A stretch of DNA of 64,000 nt from Polyangia bacterium (GTDB lineage: Bacteria > Myxococcota_A > Polyangia > Polyangiales > JAUICN01), in the NCBI GenBank assembly GCA_030427835.1, contig JAUICN010000008.1:62001-126000 (forward strand), read 5' to 3'. The notes under the pieces were generated by a model. It made no database searches. It was not told the DNA's origin and saw only the letters and a list, made by a program, of their open reading frames with translations. The first letter of the stretch is position 1, and the number at the start of each line of letters is the position of its first letter. Of this stretch, positions 55,360-62,350 are shown one piece after another. The translations under genes were made by a program, and so were the position numbers.

Positions 55360-56048
55360 TCAAAACACGGCTAGGGATTCTCCTGTCCATGCTCGCAACG
55401 AGCTCATGCATGACTCGCCACGTGCAACCCCACACCCCCCGGGAGCGGCACTACGATCCCAACGACTATGGAAACAAGTCCCAACCCGTGAGCGAAGGCT
55501 CCCTATGGACCGAGGGCAGCCGAAGCCTCTTTGGCGACTTCAGGGCAAGCCAGGTGGGTGACGTGGTCACCGTGCGGGTCGACGAAAACCCCCAGGCCAA
55601 CGGCGACGCCTCCACCGATGTCTCCCGTGCAAGCGAACACTCCCTCGGTGCTCCCAACATGTTGGGTTTCATGGCCGCCCTCAGCCGTGCCCACCCCGAC
55701 ATCAGCCCCTCCACACTGATTTCCATCATGGGTGAATCTTCCTTCTCCGGCAGTGGGCAAACCACACGGGCAAGTCGGGTCCGGGCAAATATCACGGTAC
55801 AGGTTCGCCAGGTCATGCCCAACGATGATCTCTTTGTGGAGGGGCAAAAAATCATGATGGTCAACGATGAGGAACTTCACATCTACGTGTCTGGCGTCAT
55901 TCGTCCCCAGGACATCGAACAGGACAACTCCGTGGGATCCTCCAAAATCGCAGACGCTCAAATCGAGTTCACCGGGCGCGGCGTGCTGACCGAAGGGCAA
56001 CGGCAGGGTTGGCTTTCACGGCTTCTCAACAAGGCTTCACCCATATGA
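55356..56048 (+). CDS. flgH: Flagellar L-ring lipoprotein FlgH
   Basis: 230 residues. Forms the L ring in the outer membrane. Lipobox TSSC (Cys18) after LGILLSMLA. Conserved core: LWTEGSRSLFGDFRASQVGDVVTVRVDENPQANGDASTDVSR, TIQ-type barrel strand (RVRANITVQVRQVMPNDDLFVEGQKIMMVNDEELHIYVSGVIRPQDI) and the closing NSVGSSKIADAQIEFTGRGVLTEGQRQGWLSRLL. Proves a Gram-negative envelope with an outer membrane. Overlaps flgI. Confidence 0.95.
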   Translation: MIKTRLGILLSMLATSSCMTRHVQPHTPRERHYDPNDYGNKSQPVSEGSLWTEGSRSLFGDFRASQVGDVVTVRVDENPQANGDASTDVSRASEHSLGAPNMLGFMAALSRAHPDISPSTLISIMGESSFSGSGQTTRASRVRANITVQVRQVMPNDDLFVEGQKIMMVNDEELHIYVSGVIRPQDIEQDNSVGSSKIADAQIEFTGRGVLTEGQRQGWLSRLLNKASPI

Positions 56049-57175
56049 TGCATTCAACACCAAGGAAAACCACAAAAGGTCCACGCATGATCGTGGTCAT
56101 GGTTGCGCTTGCATGCATCCTTCCCTCAAGCGCCCATGCCGCTCGGATCAAGGATCTCTGCAACGTTCGCGGCGTGCGATCCAACCAACTCATCGGATAC
56201 GGCCTGGTGGTAGGGTTGAACGGCACCGGCGATCGCGGCCAGGCAAGGTTTACCGTGCAAAGCACCGCGGCCATGTTGAGAAGGCTAGGTGCCACCATCG
56301 ACCCCAATCTCATCCAAACCAAAAACGCAGCCGCAGTAATGGTGACGGCCACCCTTCCACCGTTCGCAAGCCCAGGAACCCGAATCGACGTGGTGGTATC
56401 TTCCATGGGCAACGCCAGTAGCCTCGTGGGCGGCACCCTGCTGCAGACCCCCCTTCTCGGCGCCGATCGAAACGTCTATGCCGTGGGCCAGGGCCCCGTA
56501 CTCATCGGAGGATTCTCCTTCTCAGGAAGCTCGGGTTCGAGCAGCGGCCAAAACCACACCACCACGGGAAGGGTTCCGGAGGGCGCCATCGTAGAACGAT
56601 CGGTGCCATCCCAAACACTCGATCAGGAAACCCTAGTCCTGGCGTTGAGGTCCCCATCATTCATCACCGCCCAACGTATGGCGGACGCCATTCAGCAAGC
56701 CCTCGGAGAAGGCACCGCCCGGGCCCTGGACGGTGCCACCGTACAAATCGACACACCAGAGTCCTACCAGGGCAATCCGGTCAAGCTATTGGCCACCATT
56801 CAAGCCATCGATGTGGAACCCGACGCACCCGCACGCATCGTCATCGACGAACGCACCGGAACCGTTGTGCTCGGCGCGGGAGTGCGCATCCAGGAAGTGG
56901 CCATTGCCCAGGGCGGACTCACCGTGGAGATCAAAGAAAGCTTCGCGGTTTCCCAACCAGAGGCTCTCGCAGACGGCGACACCACCGTCGTTCCTGAAAC
57001 GGAAATCGCGGCCCAAACGGCGACCGGAGCCCTTCATCATATGCCCACCACCGCCACCCTGGAAGACGTGGTCAGCGCTCTCAACGCCCTGGGTGCCAAG
57101 CCACGGGACCTCATTGCCATCTTCCAGGCCCTGCGAACCGCAGGCGCCCTACAGGCAGAACTGGAAGTGCAGTAG
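56045..57175 (+). CDS. flgI: Flagellar P-ring protein FlgI
   Basis: 376 residues from ATG 56045 (ATG 56048 and 56087 also possible; the frame extends to 56009). Forms the peptidoglycan-level P ring after export. Signal peptide IVVMVALACILPSSAHA, then ARIKDLCNVRGVRSNQLIGYGLVVGLNGTGDRGQARFTVQSTAAMLRRLG, TATLPPFASPGTRIDVVVSSMGNASSLVGGTLLQTPL and IVIDERTGTVVLGAGVRI, all FlgI landmarks. Its stop overlaps the flgJ GTG by one base. Confidence 0.95.
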   Translation: MMHSTPRKTTKGPRMIVVMVALACILPSSAHAARIKDLCNVRGVRSNQLIGYGLVVGLNGTGDRGQARFTVQSTAAMLRRLGATIDPNLIQTKNAAAVMVTATLPPFASPGTRIDVVVSSMGNASSLVGGTLLQTPLLGADRNVYAVGQGPVLIGGFSFSGSSGSSSGQNHTTTGRVPEGAIVERSVPSQTLDQETLVLALRSPSFITAQRMADAIQQALGEGTARALDGATVQIDTPESYQGNPVKLLATIQAIDVEPDAPARIVIDERTGTVVLGAGVRIQEVAIAQGGLTVEIKESFAVSQPEALADGDTTVVPETEIAAQTATGALHHMPTTATLEDVVSALNALGAKPRDLIAIFQALRTAGALQAELEVQ

Positions 57176-58317
57176 TGTCTGTGCTCCATGCCAACATCGA
57201 CCCCCAAGTCGTCTCCCAGCATGTGGATTCCACGCTCAAGGCGCTCAAGGCTCAACAACAGCCCAGTGGAAGTCAGGGAACCGGACAAAACCAGGGAGCG
57301 GGGCAAACCCACGACGAAACGAAACTACGGCAAGCGGCCCAGAAGTTTGAAGCCATGATGCTCCGGGAGTTACTGAAGTCCATGCGACAAACGGCACCCA
57401 AGGGCGGCCTGCTGGGGGATGCCTCTTCGGGCTCCCCCTCCTCCATGGTTCTACAGATGTTTGACGACTCCCTTGCCGATCAGCTCGCCCGTTCTGGGGA
57501 CGCGGGGATGGCCGATCTGATCATGAAGTCCCTGGGTGCAAGCGATGGATTCCCAGCAACCATGGGCCACAAACAACCCAACCCCGTTCGAAGCGCCAGC
57601 GAGCAATCCACCAGCGGGCAATCCACCCACATCGACTCCCTGGGCTCCGCCAAAGCGGACACCAACATTCAGCGGGCCATTGAATCCATGCACGTGGGCG
57701 ACGGCCGTTGGGGCAAACAGGGGCAGCTTACCAGGGAAGATCTTGCCAGTTCCTTCCAGGAGTCCCATCCCAGCAAAACAAACCACTTCAATGTGGACGA
57801 GGCCTCAGGGTACGAGGGCCACTACAAGTGCAACCTCTTTGCCCTGGAGGCTGCACGACGGTCGGGCTACCAGGTCCCGCTCGTTCAAAGGGCACGGGGC
57901 TGGGGCTTCCCCAGTGCCAACCGCGTGACCCAGGACGCCTCAGACGGAACCCTGGACCGCAACTGGGGCCGTGTGGTCACCGGTGCTTCCCCCGCCGCGG
58001 TCAACGACCTCGCCCAAAGCCAGCGCTCGGGCATCCTGCTGACCGGATCGGCCGAGCAAAGCGGCCGGGCAGGCCACATGGCCATCATCGAAAAGATCCA
58101 TCGCATCGACTACGAAAACGGTGCCGTCAAACGCGTGGTATTCGACGGATGGGAAGCCCGCACCCAGGGTGCCCAACACCTGACCCAACGCACCTGGAAT
58201 CTTGACGGGAACCCGGGCGGTCACATGGCACGAGGAAACTTCAAGGACATCCAACTTATTGAACTTACAACAAGAAATAGCCAGCAGTCAGAAATCCCAC
58301 TTTCCAAACTTAAGTAA
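57175..58317 (+). CDS. flgJ: FlgJ-like rod-binding protein fused to a putative cysteine-hydrolase domain
   Basis: 380 residues. The N-terminal rod-binding domain (about 48-122) is FlgJ_N: QAAQKFEAMMLRELLKSMRQTAP, then LGDASSGSPSSMVLQMFDDSLADQLARSGDAGMADLIMKSL. In enterobacterial FlgJ the second domain is a GH73 glucosaminidase. Here residues about 165-370 lack that fold and instead show YKCNLFALEAARRSGY (Cys219) and AGHMAIIEKI (His301), the Cys...His order of CHAP/NlpC-P60 papain-like wall amidases/endopeptidases. So the rod probably passes the wall with a peptide-cutting enzyme. The activity is inferred. One-base overlap with flgI; flgM follows after 39 bp. Confidence 0.8.
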   Translation: MSVLHANIDPQVVSQHVDSTLKALKAQQQPSGSQGTGQNQGAGQTHDETKLRQAAQKFEAMMLRELLKSMRQTAPKGGLLGDASSGSPSSMVLQMFDDSLADQLARSGDAGMADLIMKSLGASDGFPATMGHKQPNPVRSASEQSTSGQSTHIDSLGSAKADTNIQRAIESMHVGDGRWGKQGQLTREDLASSFQESHPSKTNHFNVDEASGYEGHYKCNLFALEAARRSGYQVPLVQRARGWGFPSANRVTQDASDGTLDRNWGRVVTGASPAAVNDLAQSQRSGILLTGSAEQSGRAGHMAIIEKIHRIDYENGAVKRVVFDGWEARTQGAQHLTQRTWNLDGNPGGHMARGNFKDIQLIELTTRNSQQSEIPLSKLK

Positions 58318-58337
58318 AACCCACATCCAACCGATAC
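58311..58337 (+). promoter_or_regulatory. Candidate sigma28 promoter before flgM
   Basis: TAAG (58311-58314), 15 bp, then ACCGATAC (58330-58337), compared with the sigma28 consensus TAAA-N15-GCCGATAA. Spacing is exact and nine of twelve bases agree. It overlaps the end of flgJ. A sigma28 promoter for the anti-sigma gene would match the enterobacterial logic. Confidence 0.4.
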
Positions 58338-58356
58338 CCCCTATGGAGGCCCACAG

Positions 58357-58620
58357 ATGAAAATCAACGGTCCCAATCGACCAAACCAGATCAAACCACT
58401 ACAGACTCGGAATCACGCACCCACACAGGGTACATCAAAGCCAAATGCAGGCGGCGAGCGTGTCGAAGTATCGACCGAGGCGAAAGTTCTGCTGGAAGCC
58501 CGCGCACCTGAGGTGCCGGACAGCGCCACGATTGCACGCATCAAGGATGCCATCGTGACCGGAAGCTTCCAAATCCACGCAGATCGAATCGCCGACGCCA
58601 TGCTTCGCGAGGAACTGTAG
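58357..58620 (+). CDS. flgM: Anti-sigma28 factor FlgM
   Basis: 87 residues. Binds FliA until exported through the finished hook. N-terminus MKINGPNRPNQIKPLQ, then VEVSTEAKVLLEARAPEVPDSATIARIKDAIVTGSFQIHADRIADAMLREEL; the closing RIKxAIxxGxYxxxxxxIAxxM pattern is the FlgM signature. An ATGGAGG ribosome site lies 9 nt before. Followed by flgN after 5 bp. Confidence 0.92.
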   Translation: MKINGPNRPNQIKPLQTRNHAPTQGTSKPNAGGERVEVSTEAKVLLEARAPEVPDSATIARIKDAIVTGSFQIHADRIADAMLREEL

Positions 58621-58625
58621 ATTCC

Positions 58626-59054
58626 ATGAACCATAGCGAGCACCGGGAGTGTCCCACCGGGGACACTCAAACCGCCACCCATGCGCTTTCCCTGGAGGCG
58701 TACACTGACTTGTTGCGCCAGGAACGCCAGGCCGCGCTGGGCGCCGACGTGGGCGCGCTCGTGGCTATTCAGGACGCCAAGCGTACGATCATGGATCAGA
58801 TCCTGGCGTCGAACGCACCGGCCATGGACAACGCTCAACTGGAGCAATGGGCACGGCTTTCCCAAAGCAACATCGCCCTCATCCGTCACCTTTCCCAATG
58901 CCTCCACTCCATGGCAGAAGGAACCGTGTCGGCAGCCACCGGCCACCCCCAGCCCTACCAAGCCCAGGGGTACACACGGCAGGGAGTGCAGCCACAATCC
59001 ACCGCAGAAGGCCAGCGGTACAGGGGTGCCCTACGAAACCGGGGTACACTGTGA
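58626..59054 (+). CDS. flgN: Flagellar chaperone FlgN (for FlgK/FlgL)
   Basis: 142 residues, mainly helical: LSLEAYTDLLRQERQAALGADVGALVAIQDAKRTIMDQIL is the FlgN-like opening, then a helix with ARLSQSNIALIRHLSQCLHSM, a pattern common to FlgN (Q/N-rich helix 3). The last ~40 residues are Gln/Gly-rich and unconserved. Low family conservation, but position between flgM and flgK is diagnostic. The stop overlaps the flgK GTG. Confidence 0.85.
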   Translation: MNHSEHRECPTGDTQTATHALSLEAYTDLLRQERQAALGADVGALVAIQDAKRTIMDQILASNAPAMDNAQLEQWARLSQSNIALIRHLSQCLHSMAEGTVSAATGHPQPYQAQGYTRQGVQPQSTAEGQRYRGALRNRGTL

Positions 59055-60442
59055 GCTCCGTCTTTGGCATATTGAATACTGGGTCCACGGGCCTGACCGC
59101 CAACGGGTTTGGCACGTCGGTCGCTTCCCAAAATCTATCCAATGTGGCCACACCAGGGTACACGCGGCGCATCGCCACACTGGAACCCCTCGGTCCCCGG
59201 CCCCTATCCGGAGTTCGCGCCCAGGGATCCAGCCGGGTGATCGACCCTTTCCTAGAACGGCGAGTACTTGGCAATACCTCCTACCAGGGGGAGTCGGTAG
59301 CCACCGTAGGAACCCTAAATATTCTGGACGTCGCCTTCCAGGACGGTCCCGGTACCGTGGGTACAAGCTTGGACGAGTTCCATGCAGCCCTTGCCGACCT
59401 AAGCACCCACCCCTCCGATCTCGGGGTACGGCAAACCGTGCTGCAACGGGCGCAACAGCTTGCCACGGCGTTCAACCAAACCGCACAGCAGCTTGCCCAG
59501 GCCCGTACGGATACCAACGGCCGTATTTCCCTGGAGGTGCAAGACATCAATCTCAAACTTTCCAACATTGCAGAGCTCGGAACCTCCATCGCCAAATCTG
59601 AGGCGGCGAGCGGACAGGAAGCCAGCGACCTGCGCGACAGGCGAGATCAACTCGTCCGGGAAGTGGCCAAAACCGTACCGGTCACAGCCATCGAGCAATC
59701 CGACGGACAAATCAACCTGCTCCTCAACGGCTCCCTATCGCTGGTTCGACCCGATGGGACCTTTGAGCCCTTGCAGGCCACCGAAGATCTCACCAGTGGA
59801 GATATTCGCATCTACCGCACCACCGCCGGTGCCACCGAGGATGTCACAAACCTCATCGATTCGGGAACGTTGGGAGGCTACTTCCAGGCGCGGGACGGTG
59901 CCCTGCGCACCGCCCAAAACAATCTAGACCAACTCGCGTCCGATTTCGCGACAGCCTACAACGGCGTACACACCGCAGGATTTGGATTGGATGGCGCAAG
60001 TGGGAGAAACCTGTTCGAACCACCTGCCGCAGTTTCCGGCGCTGCACTCAATCTCGCTGTTTCCACAAACGTTTCTGGACAGCCCGACCGGCTCGGCGCC
60101 GCCACCGCGGCCGCTTCCACCCCCGGCGACAACCGCAACGCCCTCGCACTCATGGACCTCCGGGACACCACCTATGCCACCGCCGGAACCCTGACGGGCC
60201 ACGATGCATTTGCATCCATGGTATCCGCTGCGGGCGCATCCCTACAAAGCGCACGGAGCACCGAAACCCACGCCACCGACACCCTCACCCAGGTGAACGC
60301 TCTTCGTGAGGCCACAAGCGGTGTGTCCACAGATGAAGAAATGGTCAGCCTCATGCAGTTTCAACGGGCCTACCAATCCTCCCTGCGTGTCGTGGAAACC
60401 GCAGACCAAATGCTTGCTGAGCTCGTCAACCTCAAACGCTAA
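59051..60442 (+). CDS. flgK: Hook-filament junction protein FlgK (HAP1)
   Basis: 463 residues from GTG 59051; the frame is open upstream to 58847 but that part is flgN in another frame. N-terminus SSVFGILNTGSTGLTANGFGTSVASQNLSNVATPGYTRRIATL; middle FQDGPGTVGTSLDEFHAALADLSTHPSDLGVRQTVLQRAQQLATAFNQ and DLRDRRDQLVREVAKTVPV; C-terminus GVSTDEEMVSLMQFQRAYQSSLRVVETADQMLAELVNLKR. Complete. GTGA overlap with flgN, 48 bp to flgL. Confidence 0.95.
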   Translation: MSSVFGILNTGSTGLTANGFGTSVASQNLSNVATPGYTRRIATLEPLGPRPLSGVRAQGSSRVIDPFLERRVLGNTSYQGESVATVGTLNILDVAFQDGPGTVGTSLDEFHAALADLSTHPSDLGVRQTVLQRAQQLATAFNQTAQQLAQARTDTNGRISLEVQDINLKLSNIAELGTSIAKSEAASGQEASDLRDRRDQLVREVAKTVPVTAIEQSDGQINLLLNGSLSLVRPDGTFEPLQATEDLTSGDIRIYRTTAGATEDVTNLIDSGTLGGYFQARDGALRTAQNNLDQLASDFATAYNGVHTAGFGLDGASGRNLFEPPAAVSGAALNLAVSTNVSGQPDRLGAATAAASTPGDNRNALALMDLRDTTYATAGTLTGHDAFASMVSAAGASLQSARSTETHATDTLTQVNALREATSGVSTDEEMVSLMQFQRAYQSSLRVVETADQMLAELVNLKR

Positions 60443-60490
60443 CCCATCCCACCAAACACAGGCCCCACCCCTGAGGAACGGAATCCTCCC

Positions 60491-61372
60491 ATGCGCGTAT
60501 CCGACACCCAACTGTACCTTGTTCAACAACACAACCTCCTTGGGGCACGGGCCCGGGTCAACGAGGCACAACGCCAGGCCATCAGCGGAAAACGGGTCGA
60601 AAAACCGTCGGACGACCCCGCAGCATTCGGCATGGCCCGGGGGCTAAACGCCTCCATCGCTCGCTCCGAGGAAAACCTCCGGTCCGTAAGCATGGGGCTC
60701 GCCACACTGCAGGCGGCCGACGCTGCACTGTCGGACGCTGGCAACATTCTCAACCGGGTGCGGGAACTTGCGGTGGGCCAAGCCAACGGAAACCTGGGAG
60801 CCGATGAACGGGCCATCGCTGCCACCGAGGTCACCGAACTACGCAATCAAATGCTCCAGCTAGCCAACGCCACATTCAACGGAAACCACATATTCGCGGG
60901 TTACCAAGACAACGCGCCCGCCTTCGACGCAGCCGGAATCTACCAAGGGGACACGGGAGTCCGATCCCTGGAAGTCGCCCCATCCGTACGAGTAGATAGC
61001 GGGATCACAGGGGATTCTGTCTTTGCCCCCGGCACCGGAGTCAATATTTTCCAGGTCATCGACAACCTCACGGCCGCACTGCAGGCCAACGACCAAACGG
61101 CCACACAAGCCACCCTGGGGGACATCGAAACGGCCACCACACAGATGGCCACCGGACGAGGAAACCTCGGTGGTTTGATGGAATCCATGGAAATTGCGCG
61201 CAGTACTGCAGAAAGAGTTCAGGAAGGGGACCAAATCGCCCGAAGTGATCTGGTAGACGTGGACATTGCGTCCGCATTCTCAGAACTCAACCAGGCCAAC
61301 TACGCTCTGCAAAGCGCAGTGGAAATCGCTTCTCAACTCCCCCTTCCTGGGCTCGTAACACGGGGGCGTTAA
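60491..61372 (+). CDS. flgL: Hook-filament junction protein FlgL (HAP3)
   Basis: 293 residues. Flagellin-like ends: RVSDTQLYLVQQHNLLGARARVNEAQRQAISGKRVEKPSDDPAAFGMARGLNASIARSEENLRSVSMGLATLQAADAALSDAGNILNRVRELAVGQANG is its N-terminal helical region, and DVDIASAFSELNQANYALQSAVEIASQL the C-terminal helix. FNGNHIFAGYQDNAPAFD marks FlgL rather than flagellin. The csrA-fliW fusion starts 12 bp on, so it is translated from the same message. Confidence 0.94.
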   Translation: MRVSDTQLYLVQQHNLLGARARVNEAQRQAISGKRVEKPSDDPAAFGMARGLNASIARSEENLRSVSMGLATLQAADAALSDAGNILNRVRELAVGQANGNLGADERAIAATEVTELRNQMLQLANATFNGNHIFAGYQDNAPAFDAAGIYQGDTGVRSLEVAPSVRVDSGITGDSVFAPGTGVNIFQVIDNLTAALQANDQTATQATLGDIETATTQMATGRGNLGGLMESMEIARSTAERVQEGDQIARSDLVDVDIASAFSELNQANYALQSAVEIASQLPLPGLVTRGR

Positions 61373-61384
61373 TGACCCATCACC

Positions 61385-61984
61385 ATGCTCACCCTAACTC
61401 GACGCCCCGGTGAACGAATCATCATCGGAAACAACATTGAAGTGGTCGTGCTGGAAACGGCTCGAGGAAGAGTTCAGCTTGGGATTGAAGCCCCGAGGGA
61501 ACTGACCATTCACCGGGGGGAGCTCGTGGATCGCATCGGAAAAGAAAACCTCCAGGCCACCCAGGCCCAACAGGATACCGAGGCTGCGGATGAAAACGCC
61601 ATCCACTTCCCCGAGGGAATTTTTGGAATGCCAAGCCACGATCGGTTTCTAGTGTGTGATGTGGCAGAAAGCAGCAACTTCCGGGCACTGGTGTCCTGTG
61701 TCGATCCAAACGTGCAGTTCCTGGTCATCGAGGCCGCCGCAGTATGGCCCGGCTACCCCATACAGGACGCCCAACGGGTAGCCCAGATGGAAGACCAGGA
61801 AGTCGCTGTGGTGGTTATTGCGCGCATCCCAACCGACGAATCCCCCGCCACGGTCAACCTACTCGCCCCAGTCGTCATCAGCCTGTCAGACCGAACCGGA
61901 AAACAGATCATCCTGGACAAGCACGACTTCGGAGTCTGCCACCCCCTGGGCCCCGCCGCAGAAGCTCGACCCGAAGCACAGTAA
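61385..61984 (+). CDS. csrA-fliW: CsrA-FliW fusion: translational regulator joined to its flagellar antagonist
   Basis: 199 residues in one uninterrupted frame. Residues 1-51 are a full CsrA: LTRRPGERIIIG near the start, then VQLGIEAPRELTIHRGELVDRI. The RNA-contacting Leu4 and Arg44 are kept, and Asn55, the position recalled as needed for FliW control of Bacillus CsrA, is Asn. A linker of about 20 residues (Gln/Glu/Ala-rich) joins residues about 72-199, a FliW: IHFPEGIFGM, FRALVSCVDPNVQFLVIEA, VNLLAPVVISLSDRTGKQIIL and HPL. FliW's usual first strand appears lost. In Bacillus the separate proteins form the Hag-FliW-CsrA partner switch that tunes flagellin translation. Placement after flgM-flgN-flgK-flgL matches the Bacillus operon. 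No Shine-Dalgarno is seen, so translation is probably coupled to flgL. Confidence 0.93.
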   Translation: MLTLTRRPGERIIIGNNIEVVVLETARGRVQLGIEAPRELTIHRGELVDRIGKENLQATQAQQDTEAADENAIHFPEGIFGMPSHDRFLVCDVAESSNFRALVSCVDPNVQFLVIEAAAVWPGYPIQDAQRVAQMEDQEVAVVVIARIPTDESPATVNLLAPVVISLSDRTGKQIILDKHDFGVCHPLGPAAEARPEAQ

Positions 61985-61990
61985 CCACCT
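61918..61990 (+). repeat. 73-bp direct repeat, copy 1 (3' end of csrA-fliW)
   Basis: Encodes the last 21 residues of the fusion plus stop and 6 bp. It recurs at 62269-62341 with a single T-to-C difference, offset by 351 bp, so the tail of the gene has been copied across the repeat array. Confidence 0.92.
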
Positions 61991-61998
61991 TCCTACAC

Positions 61999-62265
61999 CG
62001 CGAGCACAGACCAGCGCACGGTGATGGGGAGGAGTCGGTGGCTCTGCCGCCGCGACGGGGAAACCTCGGAAGGTTTCCCAAAAACAACGCGAGCGCAGAC
62101 GAGCGCACGGTGATGGGGAGGAGTCGGTGGCTCTGCCGCCGCGTCGGGGAAACCTCGGAAGGTTTCCCAAAAACAACGCGAGCGCAGACGAGCGCACGGT
62201 GATGGGGAGGAGTCGGCGGCTCTGCCGCCGCGACGGGGAAACCTCGGAAGGTTTCCCAAAAACGC
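61999..62265 (+). repeat. Three tandem 89-bp repeats with two hairpins each
   Basis: Units begin at 61999, 62088 and 62177, an exact 89-bp period, nearly identical. On the + strand each folds into CGG(T/C)GGC-TCT-GCCGCCG and then GGGAAACCT-CGGA-AGGTTTCCC (first unit 62058-62079), with an unpaired GGGGAGGAG before them. The second hairpin exposes GGA in its loop. A run of A follows, not T, so they are not terminators for either neighbour. A diverged single copy in reverse orientation lies at 7185-7254. No spacers, so not CRISPR. Confidence 0.93.
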
Positions 62266-62268
62266 AGC

Positions 62269-62341
62269 CAAGCACGACTTCGGAGTCTGCCACCCCCTGG
62301 GCCCCGCCGCAGAAGCCCGACCCGAAGCACAGTAACCACCT
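62269..62341 (+). repeat. 73-bp direct repeat, copy 2 (duplicated csrA-fliW tail)
   Basis: Second copy of 61918-61990, after the tandem array. It retains the in-frame KHDFGVCHPLGPAAEARPEAQ-stop coding sense but has no start, so it is a gene fragment. It marks a duplication or insertion event and ends 10 bp from the methyltransferase stop. Confidence 0.92.
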
Positions 62342-62350
62342 GCAATTCGT

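Noticed and set aside
62058-62260. Repeat hairpins as intrinsic terminators of csrA-fliW or of the DNA methyltransferase gene
   Set aside because: On the + strand the stems are followed by A-runs, and on the - strand the T-run comes before the stem, so neither direction has stem plus U-run.
61999-62265. Tandem repeats as a CRISPR array
   Set aside because: Units are 89 bp, directly adjacent and without unique spacers; no cas genes are in the window.
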